From positions 1 through 46,975 of the forward strand of contig JBOHNM010000010.1 in NCBI GenBank assembly GCA_050730675.1: a DNA stretch of 46,975 bases, written 5' to 3'. The stretch comes from JBOHNM01 sp050730675. Its GTDB lineage: Bacteria; Planctomycetota; Phycisphaerae; Phycisphaerales; UBA1924. Position numbers and translations under genes: made by a program. The notes under the pieces were generated by a model. It did not search any database. It saw nothing but the letters and a program-made list of their open reading frames with translations, and had not been told where the DNA came from. Of this stretch, positions 14,909 to 24,724 are shown piece after piece; positions within the stretch are counted from its first letter, which is position 1, and each line of letters opens with the position of its first letter.

Positions 14909-15589
14909 TCAGTGGATGAGATAGAGCATCGGGAAGAGGAAGATCCAAACAATGTCAACGATGTGCCAGTAGAGAGCGACACCTTCGACGGCGTTGTAGT
15001 GGCTGGGGCCGAATTCAAGCCGGGTGGCGCGCTTGAAGAGCCAGAAGTACAGAGCCATGCCAACGATGACGTGGCTGGCGTGGATACCGGTAGCTCCCCA
15101 GTAGAGGCCCCACCACAGCGGCTCGTAGGCGTTCTCCCAGCCTGGATAGCTGTAGTACACGCCGGGGAGTTTGCCGGCCTGCCACTTGGGGTAGTACTCG
15201 AAGGCGAACTTGACGACGAGGAAGAAGAGCCCCGCCAGGAAGGTGAGTGTGAGGTTGAGCTTCAGGGCGCTCTGGCGATTGAGCTGCGCATCGCGCACGG
15301 CGGCGGCGGCGGTGAAGCTGCTGAGGAGCAGAACGATGGTGTTGGCCAGGCCGATGCGCCAATCCAGCAGCGACGAGCCGTGGACAAATGCCTCGGGGTG
15401 GAGCATGCGGACGATGGCGTAGTAGCAGAAGAGCCCGCTGAAGAGCAGGATTTCGGTGGCGAGGAAGAGCCACACGCCGAGCTTGACCGACGCGAACTCG
15501 TGGTCGCGGTCGCGGAAGTGCTCCGCCTCGCGGTAGGTCTCGTGGCGGGGGAGCACGCCGCGGGAGGTGTCGGACGGGAGAGTGGTCAT
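14909..15589 (-). CDS. coxC: cytochrome c oxidase subunit III
   Basis: 226-residue integral membrane protein of the oxidase core. Typical stretches are VWLFLATEILLFSGLFCYYA, TGIHASHVIVGM (the conserved HxxHV) and LYWHIVDIVWIFLFPMLYL at the C-terminus. Subunit III binds lipid and supports proton uptake and turnover stability of subunit I. It starts with an ATG preceded by a GAGG-like purine run about 6-9 nt upstream. It lies between coxA (109-bp gap) and subunit IV (101-bp gap) on the minus strand, the usual caa3 order. Confidence 0.96.
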   Translation of the reverse strand: MTTLPSDTSRGVLPRHETYREAEHFRDRDHEFASVKLGVWLFLATEILLFSGLFCYYAIVRMLHPEAFVHGSSLLDWRIGLANTIVLLLSSFTAAAAVRDAQLNRQSALKLNLTLTFLAGLFFLVVKFAFEYYPKWQAGKLPGVYYSYPGWENAYEPLWWGLYWGATGIHASHVIVGMALYFWLFKRATRLEFGPSHYNAVEGVALYWHIVDIVWIFLFPMLYLIH

Positions 15590-15698
15590 CGCTGGTCCTC
15601 GGTGCGGGAGGCGTTGAATGCGGGAGCGGGAGGCCGGACAGTCGAGCGTTCTGCATGCCGGACGGGCGTCCTCGCCCGGCCGGCTGGGTCAAACCAAA

Positions 15699-17516
15699 TC
15701 AGTGCGTCTTGATCGTCGCCACCTTCTTGCGTGCGACCGGCGGCGGCAAGGGGAACTCGCCGGGCTTGGTCTGCGGCGGAACGACGTCGTCAAAGTCGTA
15801 AGGGCCGTGGGTGAGCACGGGCTCGTGGTGGAAGTTGTGGGTGATGGGCGGGCTGGCAGTGTCGGTCCAGTCCAGTGTGAGGGCGCCCCATGGGTTGGGC
15901 GGGGCCTTGGGGCCGGCGGCCAGCGAGTGGATGAAGTTGCCCGCGTGCACGAGGAAGCCGACCAGCAGCGTGTATGCGCCGATCGTTGAGAGCTGGTGGT
16001 AGATGATGAACTCGTCGGCGTAGCTGGCGTAGCGGCGCGGCATGCCGTGCACGCCCATGATGAACTGCGGGAAGAAGGTGAGGTTGAAGCCGAGGAAAAC
16101 GAGCCAGAAGCCGATCTTGCCGTAGGTCTCGTTGTACATCTTGCCGAACATCTTGGGCCACCACATGTGGAGCCCGCCGACGAATGCGATGATCGTGCCG
16201 CCCATCATGACATAGTGGAAATGGGAGACGACGAAGTACGTGTCGGTGAGGTGCAGGTCGGTGTTGAGTGTGGCGAGAGGCAGACCCGTGAGACCGCCGA
16301 TCGAGAAGAGGAAGAGGAAGCCCAAGGCGTAGAGCATCGGAGTCTTGAGGTCGATCGAGCCCTTGTAGAGCGTGGCGATCCAGTTGAAGACCTTGACGGC
16401 CGAGGGGAGGGCGACGAGGAAGGTGAGGGCGGAGAAGACCGCCGCCGCGACTTCGCCCTCGCTGGAGAACAAGTGGTGGCCCCACACCAGGAAGGCGATG
16501 GCGGCGATGGCGAGCGAGCTGAAGGCGACGGCGCGGTAACCGAAGACCTTCTTGCGGCTGAAGACCGCGATGAGTTCGGACTGGATGGCCATGCCCGGGA
16601 GGATCATGACGTAGACGACGGGGTGGCTGTAGAACCAAAAAAAGTGCTGGAAGAGGACCGGGTCGCCACCGAGGCGCGGGTCGAAGATTCCGATGTGGAA
16701 GAGGCGCTCAAAGACCAAAAGCAGGAGCGTGATGCCGATGACCGGCGTCGCGAGGACTTGGATGATGGCCGTTCCGTACATGCCCCAGATGAACAGGGGC
16801 ATATCGAACCAGCCCATGCCGGGAGCGCGGAGCTTGTGGATGGTGACAACGAAGTTCAGGCCGGTGAGGATTGAGGAGAACCCCAAAATGAACGCCGCCA
16901 GGATCATGAAGACCACTTTCCAGTGGCCCGGTTCTGTGATCGTCGAGTACGGCGTGTAGAACGTCCACCCAGTGTCCACGCCGCCGACGAGGGCCGACGC
17001 GATCGCAAAGAGCGACCCGAAGACGTAGATGTACCAACTCAAGAGGTTGAGTTTCGGGAACGCGACGTCCTTGGCCCCCAGCATCAGCGGGATAAAGAAG
17101 TTGCCCAGCGACGCGGGCACTGACGGCACGATCACCAGGAAGACCATGATCAGGCCGTGCAGCGTGAAGGTGCGGTTGTAGAGGTTATTGGCAGCGTTGA
17201 GATCGGTCGCCTGGCCGAACATCGCGCCGAGGAAGTGTCCCTCGAGGTGCGTGGTCTCCTTGCCGCCGACCTGTTCGACCACGGTGCGCGTCGGCGTGAA
17301 GAGTTCGGTGCGGACGGCGATGGCCGCCAAGCCGCCCAGGAAGAACATGAAGAGGATCGCCGTGAGGTACATCACGCCGATCTTCTTGTGGTCGATGGTG
17401 GTTGCCCAATCCCAGACCGTCGCCCAGAACGTGCTCTTGGGCGTCAGGTAGGATTCGTCGTGACCGTGCCCGTGGTCGTGGGCGTGCTCGGCGGCTTTGG
17501 ATGGGATGCTGGCCAT
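15699..17516 (-). CDS. coxA: cytochrome c oxidase subunit I (A2-type caa3)
   Basis: 605 residues. This heme-copper core reduces oxygen to water and pumps protons. A His-rich cytoplasmic N-terminus (HAHDHGHGHD) precedes about 12-13 helices. Heme a ligand in TLHG (H120). The active-site stretch reads FFWFYSHPVVY (Y296-S297-H298): the YSHP signature of A2-type enzymes, which use Tyr-Ser in place of the Glu found in A1 oxidases (XGHPEVY). CuB pair in WGHHLF; VVSHFHYVMMGG carries the heme a3 and a ligands. A2-type caa3 paired with alternative complex III matches the Rhodothermus marinus arrangement. Confidence 0.97.
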   Translation of the reverse strand: MASIPSKAAEHAHDHGHGHDESYLTPKSTFWATVWDWATTIDHKKIGVMYLTAILFMFFLGGLAAIAVRTELFTPTRTVVEQVGGKETTHLEGHFLGAMFGQATDLNAANNLYNRTFTLHGLIMVFLVIVPSVPASLGNFFIPLMLGAKDVAFPKLNLLSWYIYVFGSLFAIASALVGGVDTGWTFYTPYSTITEPGHWKVVFMILAAFILGFSSILTGLNFVVTIHKLRAPGMGWFDMPLFIWGMYGTAIIQVLATPVIGITLLLLVFERLFHIGIFDPRLGGDPVLFQHFFWFYSHPVVYVMILPGMAIQSELIAVFSRKKVFGYRAVAFSSLAIAAIAFLVWGHHLFSSEGEVAAAVFSALTFLVALPSAVKVFNWIATLYKGSIDLKTPMLYALGFLFLFSIGGLTGLPLATLNTDLHLTDTYFVVSHFHYVMMGGTIIAFVGGLHMWWPKMFGKMYNETYGKIGFWLVFLGFNLTFFPQFIMGVHGMPRRYASYADEFIIYHQLSTIGAYTLLVGFLVHAGNFIHSLAAGPKAPPNPWGALTLDWTDTASPPITHNFHHEPVLTHGPYDFDDVVPPQTKPGEFPLPPPVARKKVATIKTH

Positions 17517-17558
17517 AGGTCTTTCCTCCCTCGGGGGAGCAGTGGTGGTCTGGCTGAC

Positions 17559-18791
17559 TTACTTCTTTTCTTCCTTCGGCTTGTCGTCTTTCTTCTCGTG
17601 GCCCAGGTTGGCGCTGGGGTCGTCCTTGCCGGCAAGGTGCTTGAAGTAGGCGATGACGCCAAAGATCTGCTTGTCGGTGACGTTGCCCTGGGCCGAGGGC
17701 ATGTTGCCGCCCTCGAAGCCAGCGTGGATCTGGTATGAGGGCTCGAGCATGGACTTGCGGATGTAGTCGTCCCACTTGCCGTCGAAAGCCGGGCCGCGCG
17801 AGATCTGGACGTTGGTGCCGTAGGAGTCCTTCCAAGTGGGGCCGGTGCTCTTGGAACCATCCACGGTGTGGCACGAGGCGCAACCCTTGGATTTGTACAC
17901 CCACTGACCGAGCTGCCAGAGGGGCAGTGACTTCTGTCCGGGCTTGATCTTGGCTCCGGGCGTGCCGTCCACGTTGTCGTGGATGTCGTCGACATTCGCC
18001 CAATCGGAGAGCGTGCGCGCGAACTCCTTTGTGGGCAGGACTCGCATCCAGCCGACCATTTCGGAGTGGCTGTTGCCGCAATACTCGGCGCAGTAGATCG
18101 GATGGTCTTCGTAGGTGTTCTTGGCGTCCTCGCCCTTGCCCGTCGTACTGGTGATCGGCGTGGTCTTTACCGGCGTGAAGGAGAGGGTCGTGTACCGATT
18201 GGGGAACACGTCCATCTTGATGCGCATGGCGGGGATGAAGAAGGAGTGGATGACGTCCTTGGAGATCATCTTGAAGCGGACGGGCTTGCCCTCTTCAACG
18301 ATGACCACCGGCGCGCTCTCAACGTTCGGCCGGATCGTGATCTCGGCGCCGTTTCGTTTTTCGGTGATGGTCCGGCCGAAGGGCAACTGCTCGCCCGAGC
18401 TGGCGCCGTTGGCGTAGAGCACGTTCCACTGCCACATCTGGCCGGTCACCGCGATCTCGTCGCAGTTGGACTGAACAACCTGCGACTTCATGTACCCGTG
18501 AAAACCCCAGAAGAACAGGAAGGTGAGGATGATCAGCGGGACGACGATCCAAGTGACCTCAAGGGCGGTGTTGTGGTTGGGCGTGCGCTGCTGGATGACG
18601 CCCGCGCTGCGGCGGTATTTCCATGCCCACCACGTCATGGGGATCATCAGCATGAGGAAGCTGATGATGCTGATCCACAGGATGAACATGAACACCCAGT
18701 CAACGCCGGTGAAGATGAGATCGCCCTGGGCGTTGGTCGCCAGGTCGCTGTAGGGTGTTTTGAACCAGACTTTGTGGAGCCAGTCGTTCAT
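17559..18791 (-). CDS. coxB: cytochrome c oxidase subunit II with fused cytochrome c
   Basis: 410 residues. Two membrane helices (about 27-52 and 78-100) are followed by the cupredoxin domain with CuA ligands H182, C234, C238, H242 and M245 (HSFF; CAEYCGNSHSEM). A C-terminal mono-heme cytochrome c domain follows (CASCH at 304-308, downstream Met in GGNMPSAQGN) and a Lys/Glu-rich tail. This fusion defines caa3 oxidases and lets complex III donate directly. The ATG at 18791 has GAGG 8 nt upstream; upstream residues in frame are not family-like. There is no N-terminal lipoprotein signal of the type seen in some bacterial subunit II proteins. Confidence 0.96.
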   Translation of the reverse strand: MNDWLHKVWFKTPYSDLATNAQGDLIFTGVDWVFMFILWISIISFLMLMIPMTWWAWKYRRSAGVIQQRTPNHNTALEVTWIVVPLIILTFLFFWGFHGYMKSQVVQSNCDEIAVTGQMWQWNVLYANGASSGEQLPFGRTITEKRNGAEITIRPNVESAPVVIVEEGKPVRFKMISKDVIHSFFIPAMRIKMDVFPNRYTTLSFTPVKTTPITSTTGKGEDAKNTYEDHPIYCAEYCGNSHSEMVGWMRVLPTKEFARTLSDWANVDDIHDNVDGTPGAKIKPGQKSLPLWQLGQWVYKSKGCASCHTVDGSKSTGPTWKDSYGTNVQISRGPAFDGKWDDYIRKSMLEPSYQIHAGFEGGNMPSAQGNVTDKQIFGVIAYFKHLAGKDDPSANLGHEKKDDKPKEEKK

Positions 18792-18843
18792 AACGGGAAC
18801 CTCGGACTTTCCGGCCGCGGGGCCGGGGTGGTGCAGCGGACGG

Positions 18844-19770
18844 TTACGCCGGCAGCGGCGTGGGGGGATTCGGCGATTTGGGAGAGACGGGAGCCAACTG
18901 AAGTGCGATGCGCCGGCGGCGGCGATCGACCAGCCAGAGACGGACAAGCAGGAGCGAGACCGCCGAGATGGTGACCACGCCACAGAGGCGCATCAGACGC
19001 ACGACGGCGAGTGTGTACTTGCCGGTGTTGGGGTCCCAGTGGAAACAGAACATGATGATGCGGTCGAAGGTCGAGCCGACGCGGCCGCCCGAGGCCTCGA
19101 CCAGTGCCAGCTTGAGCTGCTTGGGCGGGAACTCCAGCCCGTATAGATAGCGGGAGATCTTCCCCTGGGGCGTGATCACGAAGATCACGGTGCTGTGGGA
19201 GTACTCGTTGGCCTCGGGGAGGTACTTGTACGTGAAACCTAAAGCATCGGCGAGCGCCCGCGGCGTCTGCGGGTCGCTGCTGGTCAGGAATGTCCAGCTC
19301 TTCTCGACCAGTTCGTCGCTCACACCCTTGCGGGCGTAGCCGCTGGTGCTGACGGCGTGCCACTTCATCGAATCGTTCGGCCCTTCGGTGGGGTCGAAGC
19401 TCACGACGAGGGTCTGGTAGTTGTCGCCGAGGTTGAGTTCGAGTTCGTTGAGCCGTTGACCGAGCTTGTTGATGGTCGTCGGGCAGACGACCGGGCAGCG
19501 GTAGTAGACCATCGCCAGCACGACTGGCCGCTTGCCGTCAAAGAATTCCGAGAGCTTGCGCTTCTCGGCATGCTGATCTTGGAAGATCAGGTCGAGCGGG
19601 ATCCTGGCACCCAGGTGCTCGGTCGGCTCATCGAGCCCACGCAGGGCCGGGACATCGTCCTTCTTGAGCAACACCTGGGCCGACGCCGCGGCGGAGGAGG
19701 CGCACACGACAACCAAGGCGAGCACAACTCGCGTCAGGAAGCCGATCGTGTTGCCCGAACCGAGGATCAT
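18844..19770 (-). CDS. SCO1/SenC family copper chaperone
   Basis: 308 residues. A signal anchor (about 9-32), then a thioredoxin-fold domain with the copper motif YYRCPVVCP (C92, C96) and the third ligand His192 (EYSHSTVIF). SCO proteins deliver or reduce copper for the CuA site of subunit II, matching its place next to coxB. An additional C-terminal membrane helix (about 262-281, followed by a run of Arg) makes it longer than simple SCO proteins. The ATG at 19770 is preferred for its GGAG; a TTG 12 codons upstream is in frame. Confidence 0.94.
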   Translation of the reverse strand: MILGSGNTIGFLTRVVLALVVVCASSAAASAQVLLKKDDVPALRGLDEPTEHLGARIPLDLIFQDQHAEKRKLSEFFDGKRPVVLAMVYYRCPVVCPTTINKLGQRLNELELNLGDNYQTLVVSFDPTEGPNDSMKWHAVSTSGYARKGVSDELVEKSWTFLTSSDPQTPRALADALGFTYKYLPEANEYSHSTVIFVITPQGKISRYLYGLEFPPKQLKLALVEASGGRVGSTFDRIIMFCFHWDPNTGKYTLAVVRLMRLCGVVTISAVSLLLVRLWLVDRRRRRIALQLAPVSPKSPNPPTPLPA

Positions 19771-19807
19771 CGAAACTCCGTCTCCGAACTTGCTTGGCGT
19801 TCCCAAT

Positions 19808-20239
19808 TCACTTGGCCTGCTGGTACTTGCTGACCGTCATCTCGATGGCCTTGTCGAGGGTGACCTGGTAGGTGCCCTTGGCCCCGTCGATTTTCTCAAA
19901 CTGGCTCTTGTCGTTGCTGGGCATCTTGGCCCGGGCCGCCTCGGCCGTGGCGTTCATTGCTCCTCCGAATGCGTCGGTCGCGAAGGGCGCCTGCTCGACG
20001 AGCTTCTCTTCCAGGCTGGTAAGGTACCAGTTGTAATAGACCACGACCGCGCCGATGACCGCAACGAGAATAATGAACCCCGCCGCGCCGAAGGCGAAGA
20101 CCTGTCCGGAGGCGATGTTCTCACCGTGGGCGTGCTGCGGCAGCGTCTCATCGCTGTAGTGCGTGTGCCACGCGTCGGGCGCGTCGTGCTGCTCGGTCGT
20201 GTGGGCGTGCTCGTGGGGGTGGGGGTGGTTGTGCGACAT
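19808..20239 (-). CDS. small His-rich single-span membrane protein
   Basis: 143 residues, family not recognised. Residues 1-40 contain about a dozen His (HNHPHPHEHAHTTEQHD; HTHYSDETLPQHAHGE), followed by one membrane helix (about 47-68) and a mainly helical C-terminal domain ending in KYQQAK. It lies between actF and the SCO gene, so a role as a small complex III/oxidase subunit or a copper-handling assembly factor is plausible, not shown. The ATG at 20239 was chosen over a GTG three codons upstream. Its stop lies 37 bp before the SCO start, so the two are likely co-translated. Confidence 0.8.
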   Translation of the reverse strand: MSHNHPHPHEHAHTTEQHDAPDAWHTHYSDETLPQHAHGENIASGQVFAFGAAGFIILVAVIGAVVVYYNWYLTSLEEKLVEQAPFATDAFGGAMNATAEAARAKMPSNDKSQFEKIDGAKGTYQVTLDKAIEMTVSKYQQAK

Positions 20240-20273
20240 GGTGTTCACTCAGGAACGGTGGACCAATCCAAAG

Positions 20274-21611
20274 TCAGACGTAGTTCTTGTGCTCGGTAGC
20301 CTCGCCCAAGCGCGGGTCGCGCATCGGGATGAGCGGGGAGCGGCCGACCTTCCAGACCAGCAACGCGATGACCACGCACAGGGGACCGGCGATGCCGGTG
20401 ATGTCCACCCATGCGAAGCCGATCATGCCGGGGATCTCCTGCACGCCGCGGCCGTGCTCCATGAAGGTGATCGGCCGGATGAGCCAGAAGATGTCCAGCA
20501 GGTGCATCGCCAGCAGCCAGACGGCCATGAGCCCAAGCAAGAACGTCGAACGCTTGACGCCACGGAAGAGCAGGATGACCAGCGGCGCGATGAAGTGACC
20601 GAAGACCAGCACCCAGAAGATGTTCTGCCAGCCGTTGTGCTGACGGACGACGATCCACGCCGTCTCTTCGGGGATGTCGGCGTACCAGTAGAGGAAGTAC
20701 TGGCTGAAGGCGACGTACGTCCAGAAGATGTTGAGCGAGAAGAGCAACTTGCCCATGTCGTGGAAGTGCTCTTCGGTGACAAGACCCTTGAGCCTTCCGC
20801 TGCCGCGGAGCGCACAGCAGATGAGGATCGTCATGGCGATGCCGCTGAGCATCGACCCTGCGAAGAAGTAGACGCCGAACATGGTGCTGAACCAGTGGTA
20901 ATCCAGCGACTTAACGAGGTCGAAACTCGCGAAGGCGGTGGTGATCGCGAAAGCCAGGAGCCCCCACGTGCTCGTCGTCTGGGCGGCGTTGGTCAGGGCC
21001 TTCTCGCCCGTCTCGTCCTGACGGCGGCTATAGCCCCACATCCGCATCGCGAGGTAGATCCACACGAAGAAGTAGATCGCCAGGCGGATCATGAAGAACG
21101 TGGTATCGAGGTACGCGTGCTTCTCTTCAAGCACCGGGTCGGAGTGGAGCAGCGATGGCTTCATCCACTTGAACAGGTACGTCCCGGCGAACAAGATCGG
21201 CACCACGAAGAGGATCTGTACCGGCATCAGGCCGACGATGTTCTCGATCTGGCGCCGGAGCGTCGTGATCCAACCGGCCTGCGTGGCCCGCATCACCAGC
21301 AGCAGCACCAGCGCGCCGAGCATGATCGACAGGGTATAGATGAACCCGACGTGGTAAGAACCGAACGCGTGCTTGATCGCGCTGGTCTTGTGGTCGGCGT
21401 CGCCGCCGGCGATGAACGGATACGCCGCCGTGGCGCCCAGGCAGGCCACGCCCACCAGCAGCAGTACGCCCATCGCGCCCTTGCCCCAGCCGGCCGGGAC
21501 CGTCGTGTTTGCAGGCGAGAGGTCCGCCGGCGCGCCATAACCGTGCTGGCCCGCCGCGTGCGAATGCCCATTCTCGTGCCCGTGCGCGCCCGAAACGCTG
21601 ATCTGACTCAT
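20274..21611 (-). CDS. actF: alternative complex III subunit ActF
   Basis: 445 residues with about ten membrane helices, an NrfD/PsrC-related quinol-interacting membrane subunit distinct from ActC. Typical stretches are WITTLRRQIENIVGLMPVQI, FASFDLVKSLDYHWFSTMFG, FSLNIFWTYVAFSQYFLYWY and NIFWVLVFGHFIAPL. The N-terminus is His-rich (AHGHENGHSHAAGQHGYG). Alternative complex III oxidises quinol and passes electrons to cytochrome c or directly to the caa3 oxidase. The ATG at 21611 overlaps the actE stop (ATGA), so it is translationally coupled and last in the act block. Confidence 0.94.
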   Translation of the reverse strand: MSQISVSGAHGHENGHSHAAGQHGYGAPADLSPANTTVPAGWGKGAMGVLLLVGVACLGATAAYPFIAGGDADHKTSAIKHAFGSYHVGFIYTLSIMLGALVLLLVMRATQAGWITTLRRQIENIVGLMPVQILFVVPILFAGTYLFKWMKPSLLHSDPVLEEKHAYLDTTFFMIRLAIYFFVWIYLAMRMWGYSRRQDETGEKALTNAAQTTSTWGLLAFAITTAFASFDLVKSLDYHWFSTMFGVYFFAGSMLSGIAMTILICCALRGSGRLKGLVTEEHFHDMGKLLFSLNIFWTYVAFSQYFLYWYADIPEETAWIVVRQHNGWQNIFWVLVFGHFIAPLVILLFRGVKRSTFLLGLMAVWLLAMHLLDIFWLIRPITFMEHGRGVQEIPGMIGFAWVDITGIAGPLCVVIALLVWKVGRSPLIPMRDPRLGEATEHKNYV

Positions 21612-22420
21612 GGCTTCTTCTCCGGCGCGGGTGCGGCGGGTGTCGTGGTAGCGGGGTTTGTCGGAGTTGTCGGCGCGGGGGCAGGAGTGGTCGAGACGGG
21701 CGTCGCGCTGGAGCGACGATCAAGATCCTGCAGAATCGCCTCGGGCACATCCGCCCGTGTTCCGGCACGCCACGCCTGCAGCGTGCGCACGTAGGCGACG
21801 ACCGCCCACGCGTCGTATTCCTTGATCTGCGGCCCGTAGGACGGCATCCGCATCTTGCCGTTCACATCCCAGAGCCCGTTGCGGATCACGCTGAAGACGT
21901 AGCCGTCGAGCGGGAAGTTCTGCTCCGGCTGCATCAGCACGGGGTTGTGGAAGTCCGCCGGGATGGGGTTGTAGTACGCCGCCACCGTCCCGCTGGCCGC
22001 GCCGTCGAAGCCGTGGCAGGTCGCGCAGTAGATGTTGAACCGCTGCTGGCCGCGCTCGATCGACTTGGCATCAACCTTGAAGCTCGCCGGAATCTTCGCA
22101 ACAAACTTGCCGTCGGCGCCCTTGCCGGTGAAGTACGGGACATCCTCGCGCAGCACGTTGGCCCGCGCCGGATCATTCGGGTCCATGCTGGTGCCGAAGG
22201 GCACCGTCCCCGGCAGTTCCGGGCGCATCTCGCGCCCGTCCTCGTAGAAATCCGAGTGGCTCTGCGGCTTCCACTTCGGGGAATCATCCATGTCCGGGAA
22301 GAACTGGCGCGGCGGCTTTTCGGAGCGGTCGCCGCGGCACCCCGCCAGCGTGGCCAGCGCGCCGGCGACGGCGAGCGTCGCCAGCAGGCCGCGTGTCAGG
22401 TTGTGGGTCGTCGTCGTCAT
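21608..22420 (-). CDS. actE: alternative complex III subunit ActE (mono-heme cytochrome c)
   Basis: 270 residues. A lipoprotein signal ends in LAGC (Cys28), so the protein is probably lipid-anchored outside the inner membrane. A single heme motif CATCH (132-136) has a likely distal Met in KMRMPSYG. A Pro/Thr/Ala-rich C-terminal tail follows. ActE takes electrons from the other complex III hemes or iron-sulfur clusters. The ATG at 22420 has GGAG 6 nt upstream; longer starts read into the actD-actE gap. Overlaps actF by 4 nt. Confidence 0.94.
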   Translation of the reverse strand: MTTTTHNLTRGLLATLAVAGALATLAGCRGDRSEKPPRQFFPDMDDSPKWKPQSHSDFYEDGREMRPELPGTVPFGTSMDPNDPARANVLREDVPYFTGKGADGKFVAKIPASFKVDAKSIERGQQRFNIYCATCHGFDGAASGTVAAYYNPIPADFHNPVLMQPEQNFPLDGYVFSVIRNGLWDVNGKMRMPSYGPQIKEYDAWAVVAYVRTLQAWRAGTRADVPEAILQDLDRRSSATPVSTTPAPAPTTPTNPATTTPAAPAPEKKP

Positions 22421-22478
22421 CGGGAACTCCCGAGTCAATTTCCGTTGCAAGTCAGGTCCGTTGAAAGTCAGGTCAACT

Positions 22479-23077
22479 TCAGTGGTGATCGGCGGCGGCG
22501 GCCTTGCGTTCCTTCTTGTCCTCGACCAGTTCGATCGAAACCGCCCCGGCCAATTGCAGCAGCCGGCGCGTCGCCTCGGGCTCGAACTTCTCGTCCGCAG
22601 CCTCGACGGCGATGACGAACTTGTCGTCGCTGCACCGCAGGAAACGCTCCTTGGTCAGCAGCGGGTGGTGCCAGCGCGGCAGGCCGTTGAACGCGAGCAT
22701 GCCGATCAGTGCCGAGAAGGCGGTGAAGATGACGCCGAACTCGAACGTCACCGGGATGAACGGCTGCCAGGCTCCGTATGGCTTGCCCTGCACGACCGTC
22801 CGGAACCCCTCGGTGCCGACCCAGATCTGAAAGAGCATGCCGAGGACCGCCCCGCTGAGGCCCAGAACACCTACAAGCAACGGAAGCCTCGTCGGCGTCA
22901 AGCCCATCGACTCTTCCATCCCGTGGACCGGGAACGGCGAGTAGACGTCCCACTTGCGGTAGCCGGCATCGCGGACCTTCTCGGCCGCGTGCGCGAGGTC
23001 CGCCGGATTGGCGTACTCGGCCATCACGCCGTACACGTCATCACCAGCCTCGGTCTTGAAAATGCGGGTGCGAGAAC

Positions 23078-23081
<4 letters not shown>
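22479..23081 (-). CDS. actD: alternative complex III subunit ActD (DUF3341)
   Basis: 200 residues. An N-terminal soluble part (MAEYANPADLAHAAEKVRDA, KWDVYSPFPVHGM) is followed by two membrane helices (about 66-88 and 108-130) and a soluble tail ending in AAADHH. This is the DUF3341 layout of ActD, a small structural subunit beside ActC. The GTG at 23081 overlaps the actC stop (GTGA). A 58-bp gap to actE contains two AAGTCAGGTC copies on the plus strand. Confidence 0.93.

Positions 23082-24720
<1,639 letters not shown>

Positions 24721-24724
<4 letters not shown>

Noticed and set aside
20163..21794. A 543-aa frame antisense to actF
   Set aside because: Shadow of the ActF membrane protein, with Glu/Arg/His-rich composition and no family-like motif.
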